64,000 bases of DNA from Comamonas sp. KCTC 72670 (GTDB taxonomy: Bacteria > Myxococcota > Myxococcia > Myxococcales > Myxococcaceae). The stretch is taken from positions 1 through 64,000 of the forward strand of contig BNCN01000020.1 of NCBI GenBank assembly GCA_014656495.1. The letters are read 5' to 3'. Within the stretch, counting starts at the first letter, position 1; every line of letters starts with the position of its first letter. Position numbers and translations under genes: made by a program. Shown here piece by piece: positions 42,267 to 50,904 of the stretch. The notes beneath the pieces were generated by a model. The model saw only the letters and a list, made by a program, of their open reading frames with translations, was not told the origin of the DNA and ran no database searches.

Positions 42267-43358
42267 ATGAGCAGCGACGTGGCGGAAACGAAAGACGGAG
42301 TGGTGGTCCTCGACTATGCGCAGCTCGCGGCGGGCGCGGACCTGAGCGCCGCCATCGAGCGCGCGTACGGGCATGACGGCATTGGCCTCCTGGTCGTCCG
42401 GGGCATCCCCGGGCTGGCCGAGCTGCGCGACAACCTGCTGCCCCTGGGCTTCCGGTTCGCGGCGCTGCCCACCGAGGTGAAGGACCGCTACGTCCACGAG
42501 CGCAGCAGCTACTCGTTCGGTTGGAGCCACGGCAAGGAGCTGCTGCGTCCCGGCCAGTTCGATGAGTTCAAGGGCTCGTACTACAACAACCCCCAGTACG
42601 ACGTGCCGCACACCGACGCGGCGCTCATCGAGAAGCACCCGGAGAACTACCACCCCAACGTGTGGCCGGAGGCGGACTTCCCGGAGCTGCGGCCCGCGTT
42701 CATGGCGCTGGGGCAGCGCATGGTGGACGTGGGCGTGCTGGTCGCCGAGCAGTGCGACACGTACGTGAAGTCCAAGCTGGGGGACCGCCTGTCGCCGGAC
42801 GCGGCGCTGGCGAAGACGATTCGCGAGTCCCGCGCGTGCAAGGCGCGGCTGCTCTACTACTTCGCCATCAACGAGGACGCAACGCCGCGCACGCGGGATT
42901 CGTGGTGTGGCTGGCACAGCGACCACGGCTCGCTCACGGCGCTCTGCCCGGCCATGTACTTCGAGGCCGAGCCCGGCGCGCTGGAGCCCGCGCGCAAGGA
43001 CATCCCGGTGCCGGACCCGGAGGCGGGGCTGTACGTGCGCACGCGCAATGGCGAGGAGCGCAAGGTCGTCATCCCCAAGGACAGCCTGGCGTTCCAGATT
43101 GGTGAAAGCTCTCAGATTGTCACCGGCGGGCTGCTGCGCTCCACGCCGCACGCGGTGCAGGCGCTGGCGCACCCGGCGAGCCGCAACATCTCGCGCTCCA
43201 CCTTCGCGGTGTTCATGCAGCCGGACAATGACAAGCACCTGCGGGCCCCCGAGGGCGCGGACCCGGCGGAGCAGAAGGTCGGCGCCTTCCAGCCCGGCAT
43301 GACGTTTGGTGATTTCGCCAAGGCGACGTTCGCGAAGTTCTACAATCCCTACGCGTAG
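42267..43358 (+). CDS. Isopenicillin-N-synthase-like Fe(II)/2-oxoglutarate dioxygenase
   Basis: The 363-residue enzyme starts at ATG 42267. The N-terminal part (VVLDYAQLAAGADLSAAIER) and a helical segment with FAALPTEVKDRYVHERSSYS match the DIOX-N layout. The jelly-roll core has the iron triad: His and Asp in WCGWHSDHGSLTAL, distal His in LRSTPHAVQAL, with the substrate/2-oxoglutarate Arg-x-Ser in NISRSTFAVF. It is of the size seen in IPNS-like and plant-type dioxygenases. Substrate is unknown, and no biosynthetic cluster lies nearby. It is divergent from the OsmC gene. Confidence 0.88.
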   Translation: MSSDVAETKDGVVVLDYAQLAAGADLSAAIERAYGHDGIGLLVVRGIPGLAELRDNLLPLGFRFAALPTEVKDRYVHERSSYSFGWSHGKELLRPGQFDEFKGSYYNNPQYDVPHTDAALIEKHPENYHPNVWPEADFPELRPAFMALGQRMVDVGVLVAEQCDTYVKSKLGDRLSPDAALAKTIRESRACKARLLYYFAINEDATPRTRDSWCGWHSDHGSLTALCPAMYFEAEPGALEPARKDIPVPDPEAGLYVRTRNGEERKVVIPKDSLAFQIGESSQIVTGGLLRSTPHAVQALAHPASRNISRSTFAVFMQPDNDKHLRAPEGADPAEQKVGAFQPGMTFGDFAKATFAKFYNPYA

Positions 43359-43416
43359 AGCGCTCCAGGCTCACGGGGACGATAGGGAATCCACCTGGAC
43401 CGAGAGGAGACACACC

Positions 43417-43764
43417 ATGCGCACTCTAGGACTCACGCTCGCTCTGGCAATGGCGGGCGCTCCCCTGGCGGCGGAGGCAGCCTCGCTTCGCTGTGGCCAG
43501 GCGCTCGTGGCCGATGGGGCGCTCAAGGCGGAGGTGCTCGCGAAGTGTGGTGAGCCCGCGGCGAAGGACTTCCGCACGGTGACGGACTCCGCGGGCTCGG
43601 TGACGCCGGACCATCGGACGGGCGGCGTCACGACGGAGCGCCGGTCCGTCACCCGGGAGTACGAGGACTGGACGTACAACTTCGGACCGCGCCGCTTCCT
43701 GCAGGTGGTGACGTTCGAGAACGGCCGCCTCATCGACGTGCAGAGCGCCGGGTACGGCAGCTAG
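43417..43764 (+). CDS. Small secreted DUF2845 protein
   Basis: ATG 43417 follows GAGAGGAG by eight bases. The 115-residue precursor has a signal peptide (TLALAMAGAPLAAEAAS) and a mature part with two conserved Cys (SLRCGQALVADG and LAKCGEPAAKD). It ends in the pattern EDWTYNFGPRRFLQVVTFENGRLIDVQSAGYG, diagnostic of DUF2845 periplasmic proteins. The role is unknown. It sits 58 bases downstream of the dioxygenase gene and has its own ribosome-binding site. Confidence 0.85.
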   Translation: MRTLGLTLALAMAGAPLAAEAASLRCGQALVADGALKAEVLAKCGEPAAKDFRTVTDSAGSVTPDHRTGGVTTERRSVTREYEDWTYNFGPRRFLQVVTFENGRLIDVQSAGYGS

Positions 43765-43884
43765 GCGGCCGCGGCGCGGCCCGGGTGGTGCCGCTTCGTG
43801 TCATCCCTGCCGTGGCCGGCATGCGCCATCCGGACTGGGAGTGATAGCCTCCAGGTTCCACGTTGGGAGCTTGGGGGCGGTTCG

Positions 43885-45462
43885 ATGATGCACGGGTTTC
43901 GCTGGGGCATTGGCCTGAGTGCCATGGCGACGGTGCTCGGGGGCCTGGGCATGTGGCGCGCCGAGCAGGCGGCGCACCCGGAGCTCATCGAGATTCTGAT
44001 GCCGGAGCCCGTGCGGCTGCCTTCGCTGCCGCCGCTCCCGCTCCCGCCGCCCGCGGCGGATGGCCTGGCGAAGCAGGTTCGCGTGCGCGTGCTCTCCGAG
44101 AGCAACGGGGCCCCGCTGGAGGGCGCCATGGTCGCGCTGCTGCGAGGCAAGGTCGACCTCTCGCAGCCGCTGGAGGCCGCGTTCACCAACGCAGAGGGCG
44201 TGGCGCTGTTCACGGAGGCGCAGGGCGGGCTGTTCGCCGTCTGTGCCCGTGGCGCGGGCCATGCGGAGGAGTGTGAAGCGGAGGTCGGCGTCGTCGCGGG
44301 CGGCGAGCTCTCCGTGGAGCTGCGGTTGCCGCCGGGCGCGGTCGTCGAGGGGCAGGTCCACCATCACGACGGTTCACCCGCCGAAGGGGTGCGGCTGATG
44401 GCGACGGGCATGGGCGTGAATGGCCGCATGACGGTGATGCCGGCCCAGGCGGTGACGGACGCGGAGGGGCGCTACCGGTTGGACGGGGTGTCGCCGGGGT
44501 ATGTCCAGGTGACGCCCTTTGCTCCCGAGGGGCCTGGCAAGGCCCGGGATGTGGAGGGCGAGGTGGCGGTGGGCGCCGTGGCGCGGCTCGACGTCCAGCT
44601 CGCGGGCTTCGCGCCGGTGACGGTGCATCTGGACATTGCGCCGAACGACGTGGACAGCGCTGACGTGAGGTCGGTGTCCCTGTCAGGGGCGCTGCGCCGT
44701 CAGCCGGACGGCTCCTGGACGGGGAGGTCCGAGGCGGGAAAGCAGTACGTCTTCGCGGATGGGTACATCGGTTGGAGTTCAGGGCGCGCGGGATTGGCGG
44801 TGGAGCTGACGCCGGGCGTCGCCGCGACGTTTCGGATTCCTTTCGGGCACCATCGCATCCCAGGGCTGTTTCTGATTCCCATGCCTCCGCCGCGCAGGGA
44901 CGAGGACGTGGAGGCCAGTCGCTTCGAACTCGCTGGGCGCGTGTTCCTCCCGGATGGGACGCCGGTGAAGGGCGGCATGCGGGTTTCGACCGAAGTGCCG
45001 ATGGACTCCTTCCGGCGCTGTGGCAACGAGCCGCGCATCCATTCGCACCATCGCTTCGAGGGCTCGGAGTTCGTCATCCGTCCCATGGCGGGCGAGCGCG
45101 AGGTCTACGCGTGGCTCGATGACGGCCGCGCCGGGAAGGTCACGGTCCGGGGGCGCGTGGGGGAGATGGTGTCCGCCGACATCCGGTTGGAGGAGACGGG
45201 CGCCGTGGTGGGCCAGTTGGAGGTCGAAGACGACTACTTCTCCGACAGGCGGCGCATCATCAGCGTGGATGGCATGTGGTTTGGCGTCTGGCACCGCAGC
45301 AATCAGGATGGAAGCTTCATCGTGGCGGGGCTCGCGCCCGGCAAACATGAACTCGACACGCCCGCCGGCCCGTTGGCGTTCAACATCAACGCGCGGGAGC
45401 GAACCAACCTGGGGCTCTTGAAAGAGCCGCCCCGTGAGGAGGTCTCCGCGGCGAGTCCGTGA
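43885..45462 (+). CDS. Secreted protein with carboxypeptidase-regulatory-like (Ig-type) domains
   Basis: The 525-residue protein begins at ATG 43885 with a signal/anchor (RWGIGLSAMATVLGGLGMW) and a Pro-rich linker (LPSLPPLPLPPPAADG). Then come at least three beta-sandwich domains of the carboxypeptidase-regulatory type: VRVRVLSESNGAPLEGAMVA, GAVVEGQVHHHDGSPAEGVR with TDAEGRYRLDGVSPG, and FELAGRVFLPDGTPVKGG. Such repeats form surface-exposed ligand or peptidoglycan-linked scaffolds. No catalytic site is seen. The neighbours do not indicate a function. Confidence 0.78.
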   Translation: MMHGFRWGIGLSAMATVLGGLGMWRAEQAAHPELIEILMPEPVRLPSLPPLPLPPPAADGLAKQVRVRVLSESNGAPLEGAMVALLRGKVDLSQPLEAAFTNAEGVALFTEAQGGLFAVCARGAGHAEECEAEVGVVAGGELSVELRLPPGAVVEGQVHHHDGSPAEGVRLMATGMGVNGRMTVMPAQAVTDAEGRYRLDGVSPGYVQVTPFAPEGPGKARDVEGEVAVGAVARLDVQLAGFAPVTVHLDIAPNDVDSADVRSVSLSGALRRQPDGSWTGRSEAGKQYVFADGYIGWSSGRAGLAVELTPGVAATFRIPFGHHRIPGLFLIPMPPPRRDEDVEASRFELAGRVFLPDGTPVKGGMRVSTEVPMDSFRRCGNEPRIHSHHRFEGSEFVIRPMAGEREVYAWLDDGRAGKVTVRGRVGEMVSADIRLEETGAVVGQLEVEDDYFSDRRRIISVDGMWFGVWHRSNQDGSFIVAGLAPGKHELDTPAGPLAFNINARERTNLGLLKEPPREEVSAASP

Positions 45463-45580
45463 GTGGCTTTCTACTGGGGATACGCGGCGAGGCAAGGTCA
45501 GTGGGGACCCCTTCTCCATGCTGATTTCATGATGCGTGCTCTCCACGGCATACTTGGAGTTACGAGTCATGGAGGGGGTA

Positions 45581-46480
45581 ATGCCGGTTCCTGTCTTGCA
45601 AATACTTGAGGTTCTCAGTCCTGAAGGGCTTCGCACGCTCTCTGCCGCGCGAAATTTGCCTGGTAAGCGTTCTGAGCCAGACCTGAAGAAGGTGCTGATT
45701 GCTGTCTATGACGGCTCGGTTCCCCAGCTCCTGCTCGACCTTCAGCGAGACGAACTCCGTCAATTGCTCCAGCGGCCGTTTCGATGGAAGGGGTGCCGCT
45801 ACCACCCTCCTGAACTTGCTTCCTGCAGCCGGGAGCATCTCCTGAAATTCGCCAACATTGTCTTCGTCAAAGGCGAAGTTCCTTTGGCATTTGGAAAGGA
45901 GTCGGCACTGACTGAGTTCAGCCTCGAAGGGCTTGCCCCTGTCGTGGCGTCCAGGGCTGCTACGTCGGCGGCTTCTCCCTCCGCTGAGTCGAAAGCCAAG
46001 AACACTACGTCAGTAGCTGCGCCCGCTGCGGCGCCGAAGGCGAAGGTCGCGAAGCCCGTGGCTCTTCCTGTCGCGGCGCCGAAGGCGAAGGTCGCGAAGC
46101 CCGTGGTTCTTCCTGTCGCCGCGCCGAAGGTAGCGACGCTTGTTGCTCCACCTATCGCTGTGTCCAAGGTGGAAAAGCCCCTGGCTCCTCCTGTGGAGCA
46201 GACTGAGGATGGCTCGGACAGGACGGTGGTTGCGTCGGCGGTGAGGTTCCTGATTCGGCTCACCCCTGAATGGAGTCGGCCGCGCAACCTGGGCGTTGTC
46301 CTCGTGGACTTGGGTTTTGAAGTGCCAGGACGACTGCGGTCGACCCGATTCCAGGAAGTGGTGCGTCGGCTCGTGACCTTGGGGGTCGAGATGTCGGATG
46401 CAGAGACAGGGACGATATTCACACCGAGGGATTCTTCCCCCGGTGTGGACGCCAGGGTCCGGCTGAGAAGGACCCAGTAA
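45581..46480 (+). CDS. Orphan protein: SAP-like N-terminal region, Lys/Pro repeats, winged-helix-like C-terminus
   Basis: ATG 45581 follows GGAGGGGG. The 299-residue product begins VPVLQILEVLSPEGLRTLSA, a helix-extended-helix pattern like SAP-type nucleic-acid-binding domains, and continues to about residue 115. A low-complexity region (about 130-210) holds AAPKAKVAKPV units. The C-terminal region (about 220-299) is helical, with SRPRNLGVVLVDLGFEVPGR. There is no signal peptide. The base composition is visibly less GC-rich, and codons are less biased, than in the neighbours, which suggests transfer. I do not recognise the family; a DNA- or RNA-linked role is an inference only. Confidence 0.6.
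   Translation: MPVPVLQILEVLSPEGLRTLSAARNLPGKRSEPDLKKVLIAVYDGSVPQLLLDLQRDELRQLLQRPFRWKGCRYHPPELASCSREHLLKFANIVFVKGEVPLAFGKESALTEFSLEGLAPVVASRAATSAASPSAESKAKNTTSVAAPAAAPKAKVAKPVALPVAAPKAKVAKPVVLPVAAPKVATLVAPPIAVSKVEKPLAPPVEQTEDGSDRTVVASAVRFLIRLTPEWSRPRNLGVVLVDLGFEVPGRLRSTRFQEVVRRLVTLGVEMSDAETGTIFTPRDSSPGVDARVRLRRTQ
46031..46130 (+). repeat. 45-bp tandem repeat in the orphan gene
   Basis: Two full 45-bp copies (46031-46075, 46076-46120), nearly identical in DNA, are followed by ten bases of a third. Each encodes AAPKAKVAKPV plus four residues. The unit is 15 codons, so copy-number change keeps the frame. Confidence 0.9.
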
Positions 46481-46503
46481 CGCGCGCGCTGTGATGGCTG
46501 CGC

Positions 46504-47829
46504 CTACTCCCCAGCCTTCCGCAGCTCATCGTTGATGATGTTGCGGAACTGGTCGATGGGCCGTGCACCCACCACCGGGCGGCCGTTGATGAAGAACGTC
46601 GGCGTGCCGGTGGCGCCCACGCGCATGGCTTCGGACGCGTCCGCGGTGATGTGCGCGTCATGCTTGCGCGAATCCAGCGCGGCCTTGAAGCGGTTCATGT
46701 CCAGGCCCAGTTCCTTCGCGTATGTCTCCAGGGACGCGCGGTCCAGCTTGCGCTGGTTCGCGAAGAGCAGGTCGTGGAACTCCCAGAACTTGCCCTGCTC
46801 ATGCGCCGCCATCGAGGCCGCCGCGGCGGGCTGCGCGTTGGGGTGCTGCGCCAGCGGCTGGTGCTTGAAGGCCACGCGAAGCTTGCCCGCGTACTCCTGC
46901 TCCAGCGCCTTCAGCGTCGGCACGGCGCGAGCGCAGAAGGGGCACTCGAAGTCGGAGAAGGCCACCACCGTCACCGGCGCGTCGGCGGCGCCTCGCGAAG
47001 GCGCATTGCCCACCTCCACCTTCTGCACCGGCATCTCCCGTTGCGCCGAGGCCGAGGACGCCGCCTCTTCCTTCCCGGCCGCGATGGTGCGCGCATACAC
47101 CTCCGCCGGGCGGACGCCCGTCTTCACCAGGGCCTCCGCCTTGGCCAGTTCCTCGTCCACCACGCCAGCGAAGACGTCCAGTGGCTGCGCGCCGCTGATG
47201 AAGCGTCCGTTGACGAAGAAGGCCGGCGTGCCCGTGGCCCCCAGCTTCAGCGCCAGCGCTTCGTCCTGCTGAACGCGCTCGGCCAGGCGCGGGTCGGCGC
47301 GGTCCCGGTTCCACCGCGCGATGTCCAGCCCCACGCCGCGAGCGTGGCGCTCCAGGTCCTCTTCACCCAGGGCCCGCGCGTTGGCGAAGAGCACCTCGTG
47401 CATCTCCCAGAACTTGCCCTGCTCACCCGCCGCCAACGCCGCCAGCGCCGCGGGTCGGGCGCGAGGGTGCATGGCCAACGGATGGTGCTTCATCACCACG
47501 CGCAGCCGGTCCCCATAGCGCTCCTGGAGTTGCTTCACCGTGGTGTTTCCGCGCGCGCAGAAGGGGCACTCGTAGTCGGAGAACTCCACCAGCGTGACCA
47601 ACGCATCCTCCGGCCCCGCGATGGGCGAGTTCTGCACCGGCACCTTGTAGACGGTGGGCGAGATGGGCGGACGCGGCCGAGCTCCCGTGGGCGCCGCCGC
47701 GTTCACGGCGACCTTCGCGCCCGGGTCCTTCCCCGTGGCCGAATCCTCCGTCCCCGACGCGCAACCGCCCACGAACCCCAACGCGAGCCCCACCGACAGG
47801 CCCATCACCCAGCCAGACTGCTTGAGCAT
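46504..47829 (-). CDS. Lipoprotein with two tandem DsbA-like thioredoxin domains
   Basis: The 441-residue protein starts at ATG 47829 with a lipobox (LALGFVGGC). Two DsbA/ScsC-type domains follow (about 65-230 and 275-435), each with the redox motif Cys-Pro-Phe-Cys (EFSDYECPFCARGNTTV and AFSDFECPFCARAVPTL). Each also has the cis-Pro loop (LGATGTPAFFVNGRF and VGATGTPTFFINGRP). It may form or isomerise periplasmic disulfides, or protect thiols. Most DsbA-like lipoproteins have one domain; the two halves are clearly a duplication. It is divergent from the coiled-coil gene at 48130. Confidence 0.9.
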   Translation of the reverse strand: MLKQSGWVMGLSVGLALGFVGGCASGTEDSATGKDPGAKVAVNAAAPTGARPRPPISPTVYKVPVQNSPIAGPEDALVTLVEFSDYECPFCARGNTTVKQLQERYGDRLRVVMKHHPLAMHPRARPAALAALAAGEQGKFWEMHEVLFANARALGEEDLERHARGVGLDIARWNRDRADPRLAERVQQDEALALKLGATGTPAFFVNGRFISGAQPLDVFAGVVDEELAKAEALVKTGVRPAEVYARTIAAGKEEAASSASAQREMPVQKVEVGNAPSRGAADAPVTVVAFSDFECPFCARAVPTLKALEQEYAGKLRVAFKHQPLAQHPNAQPAAAASMAAHEQGKFWEFHDLLFANQRKLDRASLETYAKELGLDMNRFKAALDSRKHDAHITADASEAMRVGATGTPTFFINGRPVVGARPIDQFRNIINDELRKAGE

Positions 47830-48129
47830 GGTGTTTCTCCTCGAAACGAGACACCGGTGGCGCCGCGGTCCGCCGCGCTCCATCCACACCGGGCCAGACC
47901 TTCGTGGGCCCGGCGCCCCAGGAGTGACGCGAGGGCTCCCGGAGTTTCAGCGCCACCGCGAAGAATTTCCGCGAAGCCGCAGGACTCGCGGCACCCACGC
48001 GGGACGCGGCACCCGGGAGCAGGCGGACCCCTGGCGGCCTGTCTGCCCTGCCAGCACGTCACAGCCGGGCCGGTGGTTGTCCGTTACCCGGCAAGCCCCA
48101 CCTTTGATGCGGAAAGGAGGCCAGGCCTC
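47830..48129. other. Divergent intergenic region, no gene seen
   Basis: About 300 bases separate the double-DsbA and coiled-coil genes. I see no coding sequence in it, nor a confident promoter or operator. The only clear element is the AAGGAGG ribosome-binding site of the gene at 48130. Confidence 0.5.
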
Positions 48130-48768
48130 ATGCTGCGCAAGGCAAGCGGGTGGATGTTGGGCATCGCGGGACTGTCGCTGCTGCTCTGCGGCGGGACTGC
48201 GTCGGCACAGGGTACGCGACAGGTCCCCGCCCAGACCGGGCAGGCGGCGGGGCAGGCCCCGTCCACGACGGAGACCGAGAACCTCCAGCGCGAAGTGGAC
48301 CAGCTCCGCGAAGAGCTGACACAGCTCCGTCAGGAGGTAACGCAGCTTCGCGGACAGGTCGCGGGCGCGGGTGGCTCCGGCGTGCCACCCGGAACGCGGA
48401 TGGTGAATCCGCGACAGGACGTGGCGACGCCGCAGCAGGGCACTGGAGGCACGGGCTCGGCGGGTGTCGTCAGTGACGTGCCACCCGCGGGCTCGGATGT
48501 GCCCACGTCGCCGGGGACCGCCGTGGTGGATGCCGTCTACACGGGCGTGGTGCGCTCGGTGGGCGAGAACCAGGTGGCCATCGACCTGGGCGAGGGGCCA
48601 CCGTTGACACTGCAGGTGGATCCGCGGACGCGCGTGCAGCGAGACGGGCGGAACATCGCGCTGCGCAAGCTGGAGCCGGGGGAGGAGGTCCGCGCGGTGG
48701 TGAACCTGTTGGACAACGAGCGGACGCTGGAGATCTCCGTGCTTCCGCCCGATGCGCCCGGGAAGTGA
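48130..48768 (+). CDS. Secreted coiled-coil protein with C-terminal OB-like fold
   Basis: ATG 48130 follows AAGGAGG. The 212-residue precursor has a signal peptide (GIAGLSLLLCGGTASAQG). A short parallel coiled coil follows (residues 45-75: TENLQREVDQLREELTQLRQ), then a Gly/Pro-rich linker (to about 135). A C-terminal strand-rich domain (VYTGVVRSVGENQVAIDLGE, LRKLEPGEEVRAVVNLL) looks like a small barrel. It is possibly a trimeric envelope protein of unknown ligand. The small gene at 48838 follows 69 bases later. Confidence 0.72.
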   Translation: MLRKASGWMLGIAGLSLLLCGGTASAQGTRQVPAQTGQAAGQAPSTTETENLQREVDQLREELTQLRQEVTQLRGQVAGAGGSGVPPGTRMVNPRQDVATPQQGTGGTGSAGVVSDVPPAGSDVPTSPGTAVVDAVYTGVVRSVGENQVAIDLGEGPPLTLQVDPRTRVQRDGRNIALRKLEPGEEVRAVVNLLDNERTLEISVLPPDAPGK

Positions 48769-48837
48769 GGTCGCGAGCCCACCCACGCTTCGTCAGTCGC
48801 ACGCCCGATGCTCGTCCCCGAGGGGGAGGTTCCCATC

Positions 48838-49059
48838 ATGTCTGCTTACGACCGTTACCGTGCTCTCCTCAACAAGCTGCGGCTCGTCCGCGCCCGGCAT
48901 CCCGAAGGCGATTCACCCGAGGAGGACGGTCTGCTCGACGCCATGGATGAAGTCTGGATGGAGATGAGCGAGGGCGAACGCTCCGCCATCGACACCGAAC
49001 GCGCGCGCGTGTTGGGCGTGCCCGAGTCGCCCGCCGCGGACGCGGCGGTTCCTTCCTGA
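48838..49059 (+). CDS. Small hypothetical protein, 73 residues
   Basis: ATG 48838 follows GGGGGAGG by seven bases. The product is a helical, acidic peptide (SAYDRYRALLNKLRLVRARH, then GLLDAMDEVWMEMSEGERSA) with a Pro/Ala tail. There is no membrane segment or known motif. It is probably cytosolic. Similar short MDEVWMEMSEGERSAI-like proteins are common in myxobacterial genomes (recollection, not a search). Confidence 0.6.
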   Translation: MSAYDRYRALLNKLRLVRARHPEGDSPEEDGLLDAMDEVWMEMSEGERSAIDTERARVLGVPESPAADAAVPS

Positions 49060-49080
49060 CGCTGGCGCGAGTCCCCCGCG

Positions 49081-49680
49081 TTACTTGCGCACCGGCGGCA
49101 GGGATGACGCCGATGAAGACGACCCGGCCCCGGGTTTCATCCTCCGGGGACCGGAGCCTCGCTCCCGGGCCCGCAGCACCGCGGTCGAGTAGTCCACCAT
49201 GGACGCGAGCGACAGCACGCCGATGAGCGCCACCAGAGGCACCACCGCGGGTGGGAACAGCAGGACGCAGAGCAGGGTCACCAACTGCAACGAGGTGACG
49301 GCTTTCCCGAGCATCCGCGCTTTCAGCTCGACGCGCCGCAGGTTCGGTACCAGGCGAGCGACCAGGAAGCCCACAGTGGTGCCCAGGTCCCGTATCACCA
49401 GCAGCAGCACCGCGATTCCGCTGATGAGCCCGTCGAGGTAGCAGACGACGATGGCCGTCACCATGAAGGCGCGGTCCGCCACCGGGTCGATGAGCGCGCC
49501 CAGCCGGGTCGTCAGGCCCCGGTGCCGGGCAATCCAGCCATCCAGGAAATCAGTGAAGGCGGCCAGCATCACCAGCCCCGCGCGAATCCACACATTGGGG
49601 ATGACGACGAACGCGACCGCCAAGGGCAGCCGGGTGAGCGACAAGGTGTTGAGCAGCGCGAGGCTCGCCTGTCGGCGCAT
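49081..49680 (-). CDS. CDP-alcohol phosphatidyltransferase (PgsA-like)
   Basis: The 199-residue integral membrane protein starts at ATG 49680. It carries the family signature D-x2-DG-x2-AR-x8-G-x3-D-x3-D, seen as DFLDGWIARHRGLTTRLGA followed by LIDPVADR, and about five further membrane helices. The family makes phosphatidyl-glycerophosphate, -inositol or -serine type lipids from CDP-diacylglycerol. The size resembles PgsA; the exact alcohol is not shown. A Ser/Pro-rich tail follows the last helix. It is divergent from the DUF4846 gene. Confidence 0.88.
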   Translation of the reverse strand: MRRQASLALLNTLSLTRLPLAVAFVVIPNVWIRAGLVMLAAFTDFLDGWIARHRGLTTRLGALIDPVADRAFMVTAIVVCYLDGLISGIAVLLLVIRDLGTTVGFLVARLVPNLRRVELKARMLGKAVTSLQLVTLLCVLLFPPAVVPLVALIGVLSLASMVDYSTAVLRARERGSGPRRMKPGAGSSSSASSLPPVRK

Positions 49681-49863
49681 ACGTCTGAAGGTAATGCTCG
49701 CCCCTCGACGCGCACGTCTGGTGAACCGCGAGCGTTCAGCGGCGGAACCGCGCCTGGTGCCTTGGGGAGATTCATCCCGTGAGGGAACCCCGGGGCCGTG
49801 AGAAACCTCCAACCAGGGGCTCCACCTGTCGTGCCGCCCCTTGCTCCGGGAGAGTGTCGTCGC

Positions 49864-50802
49864 GTGTCCACGTTCGTTCGCCTGCTTCGCCCGTTCCTCC
49901 CGTCCTGGCCCGTGGAGGGCCGCTCCCGTTCGTGGAAGGTGTGCTGGCCGCTGCTCCTGCTGGCGGTGGTGTCGCCGGTGCCGGGAGGTGCCACGGAGGA
50001 CGGCCAGCCCCGGGCGCCCACGAAGGCGGAGCGGGCCCGCTACACGTGGTTGACGCCTCAGGCCCAGGTGCGCCCGCTGTCCGCCGCGCTGCCGCCGCCA
50101 GAGGGCTTCACGCGCGTCGCGGTGACGAAGGACTCCTTCGGCGCCTGGCTGCGGGGACTTCCGCTGCGGCCCGAGGGCACGCCGGTGCTCAGCCACCAGG
50201 GCGCGACGATTCTGACGGGGAGGGACCGGCGGCTGGCGGCGGTGGCGGAGCTGGACGTGGGCTCGGCCAACCTCCAGCAGTGCGCGGACTCCGTCATCCG
50301 CCTCCATGCGGAGTGGCTCTGGTCCGGCAACCAGACGGAGCGCCTCGCCTACCGCTTCACCAGCGGGCATCTGGCGGCCTGGTCGAAGTACGCGGAAGGC
50401 GACCGGGCGCGGGTGTCCGGCTCGAAGGTGACGTGGGTGCGCAGCGCGGCGCCGGACGCCTCACGCCGCAGCTTCCGTGCGTGGCTGGACCTGGTCTTCA
50501 CCTACGCGGGCACGCACTCGCTGTCGTCCCTGAAGGCGCGGCCCGCTCTCTCGGACGTGCGGCCCGGGGACTTCTTCGTGCTGGGCGGCAGTCCCGGCCA
50601 CGTGGTGCTGGTGCTGGACGTGGCGGCCAACGCGGCGGGGAAGAAGGTGGCGCTGCTGGGGCAGGGCTTCATGCCCGCGCAGGACTTCCACGTGCTGGCG
50701 GCGGAGGGGGACACCGCGCCCTGGTTCCCCCTGGAGGAGGGCGAGGACGTCGTGACGCCCTTCTGGAAGCCCTTCCCCGGGTCTTCGTTGCGGCGCTTCT
50801 GA
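49864..50802 (+). CDS. DUF4846 domain secreted protein
   Basis: From GTG 49864 the protein has 312 residues; GTG 49798 is an alternative start. A signal-like hydrophobic segment (VCWPLLLLAVVSPVPGG) is followed by the family signature: FGAWLRGLPLRPEGTPVLSH, NLQQCADSVIRLHAEWLWS, YRFTSGHLAAWSKYAEGD and the strongly conserved LSDVRPGDFFVLGGSPGHVV near the end. DUF4846 has a fold of unknown function, often extracellular, with a likely Cys (LQQCAD). The role is unknown. It lies between the CDP-alcohol gene (divergent) and the desaturase gene (convergent). Confidence 0.85.
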   Translation: MSTFVRLLRPFLPSWPVEGRSRSWKVCWPLLLLAVVSPVPGGATEDGQPRAPTKAERARYTWLTPQAQVRPLSAALPPPEGFTRVAVTKDSFGAWLRGLPLRPEGTPVLSHQGATILTGRDRRLAAVAELDVGSANLQQCADSVIRLHAEWLWSGNQTERLAYRFTSGHLAAWSKYAEGDRARVSGSKVTWVRSAAPDASRRSFRAWLDLVFTYAGTHSLSSLKARPALSDVRPGDFFVLGGSPGHVVLVLDVAANAAGKKVALLGQGFMPAQDFHVLAAEGDTAPWFPLEEGEDVVTPFWKPFPGSSLRRF

Positions 50803-50904
50803 GACCGCGGAGCAGGCCGCGCCCGCTGTCCTCGGTGGAGCCCCCCGGCCACACCTGGGACAGCGGTCCGCGGCGCCCGGCTCACGCGGCCCGGGGCGCG
50901 TCGT

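Noticed and set aside
46651..48768. Open plus-strand frame of 705 codons
   Set aside because: Only its last 212 codons, from ATG 48130, form a real protein. The rest is antisense to the double-DsbA gene.
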